Shown: one piece after another, positions 28,682 through 36,100 of the stretch
Layout: every line of letters starts with the position of its first letter
Numbering within the stretch: position 1 is the first letter of the stretch
NCBI GenBank assembly: GCA_021775735.1
Contig: JAJFHG010000041.1
Span: forward strand, 168,511-232,510
Source of the DNA: Hyphomicrobiaceae bacterium
GTDB taxonomy: Bacteria; Pseudomonadota; Alphaproteobacteria; Rhizobiales; Hyphomicrobiaceae
Length of the DNA: 64,000 nt
Direction of reading: 5' to 3'
The notes under the pieces: model-generated
Databases searched by the model: none
What the model saw: only the letters and a program-made list of their open reading frames with translations
What the model was told of the DNA's origin: nothing
Program-made: the position numbers and the translations under genes

Positions 28682-28728
28682 CGTAGACGAAACCTGATAA
28701 GGTTTCGTCGGATCTAAAAACAGATGTT

Positions 28729-28818
28729 TTAGATGACGTCGATTTCTGCTGGCAGATAAGATGTTACTTCAAGACCAACTTCTTGTTCGCGAACAGCAGG
28801 TTTTGTCCAGGTTTTCAT
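28729..28818 (-). CDS. pqqA: Coenzyme PQQ precursor peptide PqqA (orphan)
   Basis: A 29-residue peptide gene too short for ordinary gene calling. It begins MKTWTKPAVREQ and ends 'EVGLEVTSYLPAEIDVI'. The core 'EVTSY' provides the conserved Glu17 and Tyr21 that the radical SAM enzyme PqqE cross-links, and the spacing E-x-x-x-Y and the 'MKxW' start match methylotroph PqqA peptides. A clear GGAG lies 8 nt before the ATG, and an intrinsic terminator follows. No pqqB, C, D or E lies in the window: downstream is the convergent RND gene. It therefore seems to be a stand-alone unit supplying the precursor to biosynthetic genes elsewhere. Recognition is from the motif; expression is inferred. Confidence 0.88.
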   Translation of the reverse strand: MKTWTKPAVREQEVGLEVTSYLPAEIDVI

Positions 28819-29263
28819 GATCTTTCTCCATTTTTTGTATGTGACCAATTTCTTGGCCTGATCATCAACCTATAGAGCCGGCCGCTTGACGGCCAATCAT
28901 ATAATTCTTTGCCGTCTGGTAGCTGCGCTTATGAAACTTTGTTACATCTAGACGACGCCCCAGAGCGCCTGTCCAGGACACATATTAGGGCCGACCGTGT
29001 TGTTTTGCCGTCAAACGGGCTCGGTAAAATATAACGTATTTACAGTGCCTTATCACATGCAATAAAGGTGGTGCACGAGATGAATTTGGGACGTCAGATA
29101 GCCTTGAAAAGCTGGTGCACCACCCCCATATCCCACTCGTGAACGGCTGGGGCCCGCCTTGGGACTGGCCTCGTTTGGGCGCACTTCGGCCCCGGGAATA
29201 ACAACAACGTGATCGTATGATTGCACTGTTTTTAAAGTCGCTTCTTGGAAAGGGCTTTCACGC
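28819..29263. other. 445-bp divergent region between pqqA and hsp20
   Basis: It contains the pqqA ribosome-binding site, a GGCCG-CTTGA-CGGCC inverted repeat in the presumed pqqA leader (near 28880-28894), A+T-rich promoter-like sequence around 28895-28910, and the long inverted repeat at 29067-29124. A minus-strand open frame at 29053-29265 is not believed to be a gene. Confidence 0.5.
29067..29124. repeat. Inverted repeat upstream of hsp20
   Basis: The 10-bp arms GGTGGTGCAC (29067-29076) and GTGCACCACC (29115-29124) are perfect, and 12 of 13 bases pair if extended inward. The 38-base spacer is too long for a simple terminator and no T-run follows. The same GGTGGTGCAC decamer recurs once at 32129-32138. 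It could be an operator pair or part of a structured RNA; function unknown. Confidence 0.6.
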
Positions 29264-29686
29264 ATGACTCGTATGTCTGTGCTCTCACATCCCCTGTTAT
29301 TGGGATTTGAAGATATTGAAAGATTGATTGACCGCGCGTCTAAATCAACGGGCGACGGCTATCCTCCCTACAACATCGAACGTGTTCCGCAAAAAAACGA
29401 CGCCCATGAAGCGTTGCGCATCACCTTGGCTGTTGCTGGCTTTGCAACGGATGACCTCGACATCTCTGTTGAAGACAAACAGCTCACAATACGCGGCAAG
29501 CAAAGAGAGGATAAGTCACGTGACTACCTTTATCGCGGAATCGCAGCCCGCCAATTCCAGCGCACCTTTGTGCTGGCCGATGGAATCGAAGTGAGGTCCG
29601 CCGACCTCAACAATGGATTATTGTCGATAGATCTTACCCGCCATGAACCAGAGCGGATCGTGAAAAAGATCTCGATCGGCTCATGA
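29264..29686 (+). CDS. Small heat shock protein Hsp20 (alpha-crystallin family)
   Basis: A 140-residue ATP-independent holdase chaperone. The alpha-crystallin domain spans roughly residues 35-130: 'PPYNIERV', 'LRITLAVAGFATDDLDISVEDKQLTIRGKQ', 'YLYRGIAARQFQRTFVLADGIEVRSADLNNGLLSIDL'. The A-x-x-x-n-G-v-L signature appears as 'ADLNNGLLSIDL'. This is the IbpA-like short class common in Rhizobiales, where it is followed by a DUF1150 gene, as here. GGAAAGGG lies about 8 nt before the ATG. Heat control through leader RNA is known for this family; no clear ROSE element was recognised. Confidence 0.93.
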   Translation: MTRMSVLSHPLLLGFEDIERLIDRASKSTGDGYPPYNIERVPQKNDAHEALRITLAVAGFATDDLDISVEDKQLTIRGKQREDKSRDYLYRGIAARQFQRTFVLADGIEVRSADLNNGLLSIDLTRHEPERIVKKISIGS

Positions 29687-29823
29687 ATAGACAGCTATAG
29701 GTGCCCGTTCGCTACAGCCAGACCACTCGAATCGGATCATGATTGTCACCAGGATTTGTCAGCCAAGATAAGCCCTTTTGACATGACGTCGGGAGTGCCT
29801 CAACAAGAAGAGGAGTTTGCGTC

Positions 29824-30078
29824 ATGAATGAAAATACCCATTTGCTGATGAGTGAGATCGAACTCGCGCATCTCGGCAACGGTGAAGTTGCATACATCAA
29901 AGTGCTTTCCACCGACGAAGCAGAAAAGATGTTCCCGACGGTAGAGGGATTGCCGCAAGGCTCACACCTGTATGCCCTGCACGGAGCGGATGGCACGCCG
30001 ATTGCGCTCACAGATACCCACCAAGCCGCCCTTGGCCACGCAATGGATGGTGAGCTGGAAATCGCCAGTGTGCACTAA
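29824..30078 (+). CDS. DUF1150 family protein
   Basis: An 84-residue alphaproteobacterial protein of unknown function: 'MSEIELAHLGNGEVAYIKVLSTDEAEKMFP' and 'GSHLYALHGADGTPIALTDTHQAALGHA' match the DUF1150 family, which commonly follows hsp20. An AGAGGAG sequence precedes the ATG, with a second in-frame ATG eight codons on. It is closed by a strong terminator. A role linked to the heat shock protein is suggested only by the conserved neighbourhood. Confidence 0.85.
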   Translation: MNENTHLLMSEIELAHLGNGEVAYIKVLSTDEAEKMFPTVEGLPQGSHLYALHGADGTPIALTDTHQAALGHAMDGELEIASVH

Positions 30079-30106
30079 ATGATCACCAATATTTGCTCGC
30101 GCATAT

Positions 30107-30141
30107 AACGGGTCGCCTTAGCGCGGCCCGTTTTCTTTTTT
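30107..30141 (+). terminator. Intrinsic terminator after hsp20-DUF1150
   Basis: A 10-bp stem (AACGGGTCGC with GCGGCCCGTT, one G-U pair) and a 6-nt loop precede the T-rich run TTCTTTTTT. It also separates the unit from the convergent NDUFA9-like gene. Confidence 0.9.
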
Positions 30142-30164
30142 GATAGATGACATCAAATTAAACG

Positions 30165-31148
30165 CTAGCCACGATAGTGCGCGAAATACCCTTTGGGTTG
30201 AAAGCGTTCCAAGTATTCTGGCACCACAGCAGAAATTGCGGTTGGGCGTGTCACGCCAAGGTCTTCTAACGTTCGACTTTCAGCGACAGCTGTTTCGGAA
30301 ACAATGTTGTCCGACTTTAGCAAGCGAATCTGATCAACGGTGACCGGTCGCCACGCATTCGGTAACGGCCAGGTTAGCAACGCTTGCAGCTTAGCTAACC
30401 AGAACGGCATATTGAGATAGCTACGCGAGCGGCCGGCATACTCTTGGGTTTGATCAAGCAACTGTCGGAATGTAAATTGCTCCGGCCCACCAAGTTCATA
30501 GACAGCACCCGGCACACCTTTGCCGTCTGCAACGTGAGCAACAGCAGCACCGACGTCACCGACGTAAACGGGCTGGAACTTGGTCCTGCCGCGACCAATC
30601 AGCGGCAACACAGGCGATATGCGCGCCATGGCTGCAAACCGGTTGAAGAACTCATCCTCCGTGCCAAACACAATCGATGGCCTCAAGATCACGGCATCTG
30701 GAAACGCTTCTAAGACAGCGGCTTCGCCCAGCGCCTTGGAGCGTGCATACCGCGCTCGTGATTTTTTGCTGGCCCCGATTGCAGAGATATGAACGAGTTT
30801 TTCGACGCCAGCTGCGGTTGCCGCTTCAGCAACATCACCAGCCCCTTCAGCATGGACAGAGCGAAACGTCTGTTTGCCTGTCGGGGCCAGAATGCCAACT
30901 GCATTGACCACAAGGTCCACGCCCTCAACGGCGGCGCGTATCGAGTCGGGATAGCGCAGATTGGCCTGCACCGGGTGAATTTGGCCGACCACGCCCATGG
31001 GTTGCAGATGGCCAGCCAGGTCAGGCCTGCGGCAAGCCGCTCGAATACGCCAGCCACGCCTGGCCAAATTGGCAACAATCGCGCGGCCAACAAAGCCTGA
31101 TGCGCCAAATACCGTAGCCAATTTGTCGTTGCTTGCTCGTGATGTCAT
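30165..31148 (-). CDS. NDUFA9-like NAD(P)-binding protein (atypical SDR)
   Basis: A 327-residue atypical short-chain dehydrogenase. The N-terminal dinucleotide fold shows 'ATVFGASGFVGRAIVANLARRG', followed by 'VVNAVGIL', 'HISAIGASKKSRARYARSKALGE' and 'ILRPSIVFG'. Alphaproteobacterial homologues are relatives of the mitochondrial complex I accessory subunit NDUFA9. Whether this one binds complex I is unknown. The ATG at 31148 (MTSRASNDKLATVFG) has GAGG 6 nt ahead; a longer frame is not supported. It is convergent with DUF1150. Confidence 0.85.
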   Translation of the reverse strand: MTSRASNDKLATVFGASGFVGRAIVANLARRGWRIRAACRRPDLAGHLQPMGVVGQIHPVQANLRYPDSIRAAVEGVDLVVNAVGILAPTGKQTFRSVHAEGAGDVAEAATAAGVEKLVHISAIGASKKSRARYARSKALGEAAVLEAFPDAVILRPSIVFGTEDEFFNRFAAMARISPVLPLIGRGRTKFQPVYVGDVGAAVAHVADGKGVPGAVYELGGPEQFTFRQLLDQTQEYAGRSRSYLNMPFWLAKLQALLTWPLPNAWRPVTVDQIRLLKSDNIVSETAVAESRTLEDLGVTRPTAISAVVPEYLERFQPKGYFAHYRG

Positions 31149-31313
31149 AGCGTCCTCATGGGGGTCCTCGTCGCCGTCCCGGCACCAGTCGTTATGGTAG
31201 GCTGGTGCCCTCAAGCTCCGCTTTGTTCCTACACGAGAGTGAGGGGCTGTGTGAAGGCGTCCTATCGACAATTGACATTGCGCCACGGGGCCACTAACTG
31301 AGGCACCCTGCTT

Positions 31314-31400
31314 GCCCAGGTGGCGGAATTGGTAGACGCGCTAGCTTCAGGTGCTAGTGGCCGCAAGGTCGTGGAGGTTCAAGTCCTCTCCTGGGCACCA
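31314..31400 (+). tRNA. tRNA-Leu (anticodon CAG)
   Basis: An 87-nt class II tRNA with encoded CCA: acceptor GCCCAGG/CCTGGGC, D arm with GGTAGACGC, anticodon stem CTAGC/GCTAG with loop TTCAGGT (anticodon CAG), a long variable arm, and T loop TTCAAGT. It reads Leu codon CUG. Confidence 0.97.
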
Positions 31401-31460
31401 GTCATCCCATTTAGCGGGTTCATCCCTCATATTGGAAATACGGCTCAGCGCACAGATAAT

Positions 31461-31937
31461 TTAGACCGCCACCCGGCGCTGGCGCTTGCGCACGATCCGA
31501 ATTTTCTTCAAATCCAATTCGACAATGCGTGCGTCATCATCGGTGAAGCGCAGCACAACGGTCACCGCACCTGATCCATAATCAAATCGGCCATCAAACG
31601 TGATCGTCACCGTAGTGCCCGTCTCAAAATCGATTTCATAACCGGTTTGGCGTGCATTGCGCGCGCTCTTCAGTTGGCCAAGCCGCGACATGATAGCAAG
31701 CGCTTTACGTCCGTTGAGCGTGGATGCCTGAGCGCGGGCTGACGGCGTGAAGACCGCTTGACTGTCATCAATCGACCACGTCTCAGAAACGGTTTCCACC
31801 AGTGCAACAGCCGCTGACTTGTTGTCTTCAGCGGAGTGACTAGCCAACACACCAAGATAACCAATGCTGCCAATCGCAACACCAATCAGGCCTGTGAACA
31901 GTACGCCCATCACAATTAAAATTCGTCTCATTGTCAT
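31461..31937 (-). CDS. Membrane-anchored hypothetical protein
   Basis: A 158-residue protein with one N-terminal hydrophobic segment ('ILIVMGVLFTGLIGVAIGSIGYLGVL') that is an anchor or uncleaved signal, followed by a periplasmic domain of about 120 residues. The ending 'TFDGRFDYGSGAVTVVLRFTDDDARIVELDLKKIRIV' suggests a small beta-rich, NTF2-like or DUF4019-like fold, but I cannot assign a family. The ATG at 31937 (MTMRRIL) is chosen for its GGAG 5 nt ahead; the frame continues open upstream without membrane or signal logic. It is convergent with tRNA-Leu. Confidence 0.65.
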   Translation of the reverse strand: MTMRRILIVMGVLFTGLIGVAIGSIGYLGVLASHSAEDNKSAAVALVETVSETWSIDDSQAVFTPSARAQASTLNGRKALAIMSRLGQLKSARNARQTGYEIDFETGTTVTITFDGRFDYGSGAVTVVLRFTDDDARIVELDLKKIRIVRKRQRRVAV

Positions 31938-32273
31938 TTGTCTCCAGTCACGCGGTTCGCTCAGAAATCGCGCTGCGCTATCAACCAACACACGGTGCGC
32001 ACCGCATGTCCTTTCATACACACGTCCATTTTCAGTGACGAAGACTAAGCGGATACCGGCGCGTACGCTGTCACGAGGGGAACTAAAACAATGCGAAAAA
32101 TGACTATGGACAGAGCAAAAATGGCCTAGGTGGTGCACATGCGAAAGATATGGTTAAGCTAGAGTTACCGATCAATGTGGAGCACCATGGCCGCGCGCTT
32201 GCACCTTTTCATCGAACTCGGTAGACACGCCAACAAGACTGTTTGACCACCACCGTTGCGGGAGATAATTGGC

Positions 32274-32894
32274 ATGGCGGCAAAGAACATCACATTGCAT
32301 AAAGGCGACTTGCCCGACGGCCTGTCATTTGGAAAAAGCGTCGCTATTGATACAGAAACGCTTGGCCTCAATCCCCATCGCGACCGCCTATGTTTGGTTC
32401 AACTGTCTTCAGGTGATGGCACTGCACATCTGGTGCAAATTGCAAAAGATGGATCTGACGCCCCAAACCTTAAAGCACTGCTTCAAGATCCAGGTGTGTT
32501 GAAGATTTTTCACTTTGCACGTTTTGACGTTGCTGTACTTGATCGTTATCTCGGCGCTGCAACCGCGCCGATCTACTGCACCAAAATCGCATCAAAGCTC
32601 GTCCGCACTTATACCGACCGACATGGCCTAAAAGATTTAACAGCGGAATTGCTCGGCATTGAGTTGTCCAAACAGCAACAAAGTTCTGACTGGGCAGCAA
32701 CTGACCTATCAGACCAACAAAAAGCCTATGCGGCTTCCGACGTCCTTCACCTGCATGCCTTGAAAGAAAAATTGGACATGATGCTCGACCGCGAGGGGCG
32801 CCGTGCACTCGCTGAGGCCTGCTTTGACTTCTTGCCCAACCGCGCCAAGCTTGATCTGATGGGATACCCGAACGTCGACATTTTTGCCCACTAG
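32274..32894 (+). CDS. RNase D-like 3'-5' exonuclease (catalytic domain only)
   Basis: A 206-residue DEDDy exonuclease. The three motifs are visible: 'AIDTETLGL' (ExoI, Asp and Glu), 'IFHFARFDVAVL' (ExoII, Asp), and 'YAASDVLHLHAL' (ExoIII, Tyr and Asp). Full-length RNase D carries HRDC domains after this, which are absent here, as in the short alphaproteobacterial ribonuclease D paralogues. It probably trims structured RNA 3' ends. The ATG at 32274 is chosen over a TTG six codons upstream. It stands just before the lpt-rpoN block on the same strand. Confidence 0.9.
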   Translation: MAAKNITLHKGDLPDGLSFGKSVAIDTETLGLNPHRDRLCLVQLSSGDGTAHLVQIAKDGSDAPNLKALLQDPGVLKIFHFARFDVAVLDRYLGAATAPIYCTKIASKLVRTYTDRHGLKDLTAELLGIELSKQQQSSDWAATDLSDQQKAYAASDVLHLHALKEKLDMMLDREGRRALAEACFDFLPNRAKLDLMGYPNVDIFAH

Positions 32895-32907
32895 ATTGAG
32901 GGGCCTT

Positions 32908-32978
32908 TTAAATCGGAAACGATTTATAGTTGATAAGGTGCTCTAGCCCTGATCAAACGGACCCAAACCAGGGCTTAG
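32908..32978. repeat. Hairpin-forming motif between exonuclease and lpt genes
   Basis: TAAATCG-GAAA-CGATTTA (32909-32926) forms a 7-bp stem with a GNRA-type loop. It is followed by a second inverted repeat with AGCCCTG/CAGGGCT arms near 32945-32978. A related 18-mer (TTAAACCGGAAATGATTT, 16 of 18 identical to 32908-32925) occurs at 40265-40282. There is no T-run, so it is not a standard terminator. Confidence 0.5.
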
Positions 32979-33111
32979 ACCAGTTTCATCCCTAATCTTA
33001 CCCTATTTGAAGGCCAAAACGAGTCATCCTGGGAACGAGCGGCGAAGCGGTATAAGATCGCTCTTTTCCGGTTCCGTTCATATCCGGACTTTTGGGCTCA
33101 CTTACTTTGAG

Positions 33112-35076
33112 ATGTCCACCATGACTGATCTCGCGCCACACCATACCGGTGGACAACCATCCGGGCTCGCTTTTGACGGTGAAATTGGTGACCGCACAAA
33201 AGATTTTGAAAAAGCGCGGCGTCACTCGAAACATGTGCGCATGCTGCGACTCTTTTTGCCGATCGTGACCGTTATGATCTCAGGGCTCTATATTTTTTCT
33301 GTCCTCAAGACCGCCGGCGTTGGTGAAAATATCCCAGAGCTTTCTCTCCCGAATATTCTTCCAACTGATCTTGCCATGCACAACCCGCACTATGAAGGTT
33401 ATGCCAAAGACGGCAGCACGTATCATGTCAAAGCAGACACGGCCACACCTAATCTCAAAACACCAAATCTGATTAAACTCAGTGGCATTACCGCCGAATT
33501 GATTGATACGCAGAAACGAAAAACAATCCTGACCGCAAAGGGTGGGACGTTTGACAACAAAAAATCAATTTTGGTTTTGCGCGATGAGATTAACATAAAA
33601 GGACAAGACGGCCTGAAGGCTACGTTGCAAAGTGCTGTGGTCAATTCAAAAACGAATGTGATCACCTCCCAAGACCCCGTTGAGGTTGCGTTTACAGCAG
33701 GCACTGTACGGTCCGACAAACTGGTCTTGAAACAAAAGCAAAAGCACGTGCTTTTTTCTGAGAACGTGAAAGCCAACTTGCAGCCACCGCCCAGAAAGAC
33801 AGCGTCGGTCCAAAAACCACCATCCGCAAATCAGATGTTTGTCGGTTCCAACAACCCCGTAGCGATTACCTCGAATACGCTCGATATATTTGATGGTGAA
33901 AAACGTGCCCTGTTCAAAGGTAAAGTTATCGCGCGCCAGGGCGAAGCAACGCTATTAACACCGGAGCTAGAAGCCAGCTACGACACTGGCTCTCCCGCTC
34001 AAGGCAAAGAAAAAACGGCATCGGCGGGCCTTTTTTCTGGCTCTGGTGGAAAGTTACGCCGCATTCTGGCGAAGGGCCCCGTTGTCATGACCCAAGGCGC
34101 GCAAGATCGCGTGACATCTGATGCAGCGGATTTTGATGCTCTGAATGAAACAGCGGTGCTGACCGGCAATGTTGTAATGTCATCTGGCGTTGGACGAAAC
34201 GCGCGCGCTGACCGTGTCGATCTCAATCAAGGCCAGGAACGCGCCGTCCTGTCCGGCAATGTGGTTGTGAAGCAGGACAAAAATGTTCTAAGAGGGCGCC
34301 GGCTCGAGGTTGACCAACGCAATGGTGTGACGCGGCTGACGTCACCAGCTGGTGTTGGCTACGGTGCAGGACGCATCACCGCGCGATTTATTCAAGCGCG
34401 TCAAAAGAAAAAGACCACCAGTGCATCATCATCTCGTGGGCCGGCGGGTGCATTTCGGGCCGACCCAAATGCGCCACTTGATATTACGGCAAGCCAATTA
34501 CTGGTCAGAGACAAAATAAAAAAGGCTACCTTCAGCGGCAAAGTACAGGCGCGTCAGGGTGACTTTAAAATTGCAGCGGCGGAATTGCACGCCTTCTATT
34601 CTGGATCGGCAGCCCTCGGCAACGTTACATCAAGCAACGCCGCACAAGCCACAAGTGCCACCTCGCTTACAAAGGTTAAGGCAGAACGTAATGTTCTCAT
34701 CACCGGCACCGACGGCCAACAAGTCAAAGGCGATTGGGCCGATTTTGATGTTGTGGCAGGCAAAGCCGTTGTCGGCGGTGCTGTTGAAGTTCGCCAAGCG
34801 GGCAACGTCTTCCAGGGCACACGATTGACAATAGACACCAAGACAGGACGCACAATTATCGAAACGGCACCGAAAAACACATCCGCCAAACCTCAAGGCG
34901 GGGGCTGGGTCACTAAAAATGATGGACGCGCTGGCCAAACTGCCGCACAGCGCAATAGCGGTCGTCCCAGCGCCGTATTTTACCTCAATGACATTGAAAA
35001 AGCGCGCCGTCAGCGCTCCTCCAACAAAAAGCCAAGTACAGGCAGCGCCTGGCAAGCCCAAACCGCTCCGCGCTAG
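33112..35076 (+). CDS. LPS transport fusion protein: LptC plus two LptA/OstA-type domains
   Basis: A 654-residue protein combining functions usually split over two genes. Residues ~43-65 form one membrane anchor ('RLFLPIVTVMISGLYIFSVL'). Residues ~70-225 read as the LptC periplasmic domain ('NPHYEGYAKDGSTYHVKADTA', 'LTAKGGTFDNKKSILVLRDEI'). Two LptA-like beta-jellyroll domains follow, starting near 249 and 455 with parallel motifs 'ITSNTLDIFDGEKRALFKGKV' and 'ITASQLLVRDKIKKATFSGKV', each followed by ARQG. This chain would form the periplasmic LPS bridge from LptBFG outwards. The start is ATG 33112 or 33121; the longer frame from 33007 lacks support. lptB follows 91 bp later. Confidence 0.88.
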   Translation: MSTMTDLAPHHTGGQPSGLAFDGEIGDRTKDFEKARRHSKHVRMLRLFLPIVTVMISGLYIFSVLKTAGVGENIPELSLPNILPTDLAMHNPHYEGYAKDGSTYHVKADTATPNLKTPNLIKLSGITAELIDTQKRKTILTAKGGTFDNKKSILVLRDEINIKGQDGLKATLQSAVVNSKTNVITSQDPVEVAFTAGTVRSDKLVLKQKQKHVLFSENVKANLQPPPRKTASVQKPPSANQMFVGSNNPVAITSNTLDIFDGEKRALFKGKVIARQGEATLLTPELEASYDTGSPAQGKEKTASAGLFSGSGGKLRRILAKGPVVMTQGAQDRVTSDAADFDALNETAVLTGNVVMSSGVGRNARADRVDLNQGQERAVLSGNVVVKQDKNVLRGRRLEVDQRNGVTRLTSPAGVGYGAGRITARFIQARQKKKTTSASSSRGPAGAFRADPNAPLDITASQLLVRDKIKKATFSGKVQARQGDFKIAAAELHAFYSGSAALGNVTSSNAAQATSATSLTKVKAERNVLITGTDGQQVKGDWADFDVVAGKAVVGGAVEVRQAGNVFQGTRLTIDTKTGRTIIETAPKNTSAKPQGGGWVTKNDGRAGQTAAQRNSGRPSAVFYLNDIEKARRQRSSNKKPSTGSAWQAQTAPR

Positions 35077-35167
35077 TACTAAGTCCTTCGCTATCGTGAC
35101 TGAACAATTGACACTCCGGCCCGACCGGTGTCGAGTGTGAGAAAAATGGGATGAAAGAACCGAGCCT

Positions 35168-36052
35168 TTGAAACTACCATCCGTCAGAGCCCTGATTTCA
35201 CCGAAACGCCGCAACGCGCGTGCGAACGGGAACGGCACTGACCACGGCGGCTTGGGCAACGGTCATTCCATCACCACCAACCACGATCCCATTCTTGACG
35301 ACTATGACGAGGCAAGCGACGGCGTTGGATTTCTAACCGCAACGCAGGTCATCAAAAGTTACAAGAAGCGCACTGTGGTGCGCGGCGTAACGTTGTCTGT
35401 TGGCCGCGGTGAATCGGTCGGCCTGCTTGGCCCAAATGGTGCCGGAAAAACGACTGTCTTTTATATGATCACCGGTCTTGTTGCAGCCGACTCCGGACGC
35501 ATCACGATTGACGGTGTTGATGTCACCAGTTTGCCCATGTATCGCCGTGCCCGGCTTGGCATTGGGTATCTGCCACAAGAAGCGTCAATCTTTCGTGGCC
35601 TCAATGTCGAAGACAACATCATGGCGGTGTTGGAACTGGTTGAACCGAACAGGAAGAAGCGCAAACAGAAGCTGGACAGCCTGTTGGAGGAATTCAACAT
35701 AGATCGCCTCCGGAAATCACCGTCTATGGCACTTTCTGGTGGTGAACGTCGACGCTGCGAAATAGCCCGCGCGCTCGCCTCAAATCCATCCTTCATCCTT
35801 CTCGACGAGCCATTTGCGGGTATTGACCCGATTGCGGTCGAAGATATTCGCCAATTGGTCCGCCATTTGACCCAGCGTGGCATTGGTGTGCTGATCACAG
35901 ATCACAACGTTCGCGAGACTTTAAGCCTGATTGACCGCGCCTATATTATCTATGATGGTCAAGTTCTGACAAAAGGTAACCCTTCCGAAATCATAGCCAA
36001 TGAAGAAGTGCGGCGTGTGTACCTCGGAGACATGTTCGTTAACGAGCGTTGA
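35168..36052 (+). CDS. lptB: LPS export ABC transporter ATP-binding protein LptB
   Basis: The cytosolic ATPase that powers LPS extraction by LptFG. Walker A 'GPNGAGKTT', Q-loop 'YLPQEASIF', signature 'LSGGERRR', Walker B '[12 protein letters not shown]' and H-loop 'ITDHN' are all present, and the C terminus '[12 protein letters not shown]' is LptB-specific. The frame starts with TTG at 35168 and carries about 50 extra low-complexity residues (Gly/Asn/His-rich) before the ABC domain. No in-frame ATG exists ahead of the domain, so the start is uncertain. It lies between the LptC/A fusion and rpoN, the conserved alphaproteobacterial order. Confidence 0.95.
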   Translation: MKLPSVRALISPKRRNARANGNGTDHGGLGNGHSITTNHDPILDDYDEASDGVGFLTATQVIKSYKKRTVVRGVTLSVGRGESVGLLGPNGAGKTTVFYMITGLVAADSGRITIDGVDVTSLPMYRRARLGIGYLPQEASIFRGLNVEDNIMAVLELVEPNRKKRKQKLDSLLEEFNIDRLRKSPSMALSGGERRRCEIARALASNPSFILLDEPFAGIDPIAVEDIRQLVRHLTQRGIGVLITDHNVRETLSLIDRAYIIYDGQVLTKGNPSEIIANEEVRRVYLGDMFVNER

Positions 36053-36100
36053 TTAAACCTGACGTCGTGTTATGAGCGAACCGAGGTCGGGAAGTAGAAC

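Noticed and set aside
29200..29263. ROSE-type RNA thermometer ahead of hsp20
   Set aside because: Such elements are common before rhizobial hsp20 genes, but the conserved anti-Shine-Dalgarno pattern could not be identified with confidence.
29053..29265. 70-codon minus-strand frame ahead of hsp20
   Set aside because: It overlaps the hsp20 start and the long inverted repeat; no motif; low plausibility as a protein.
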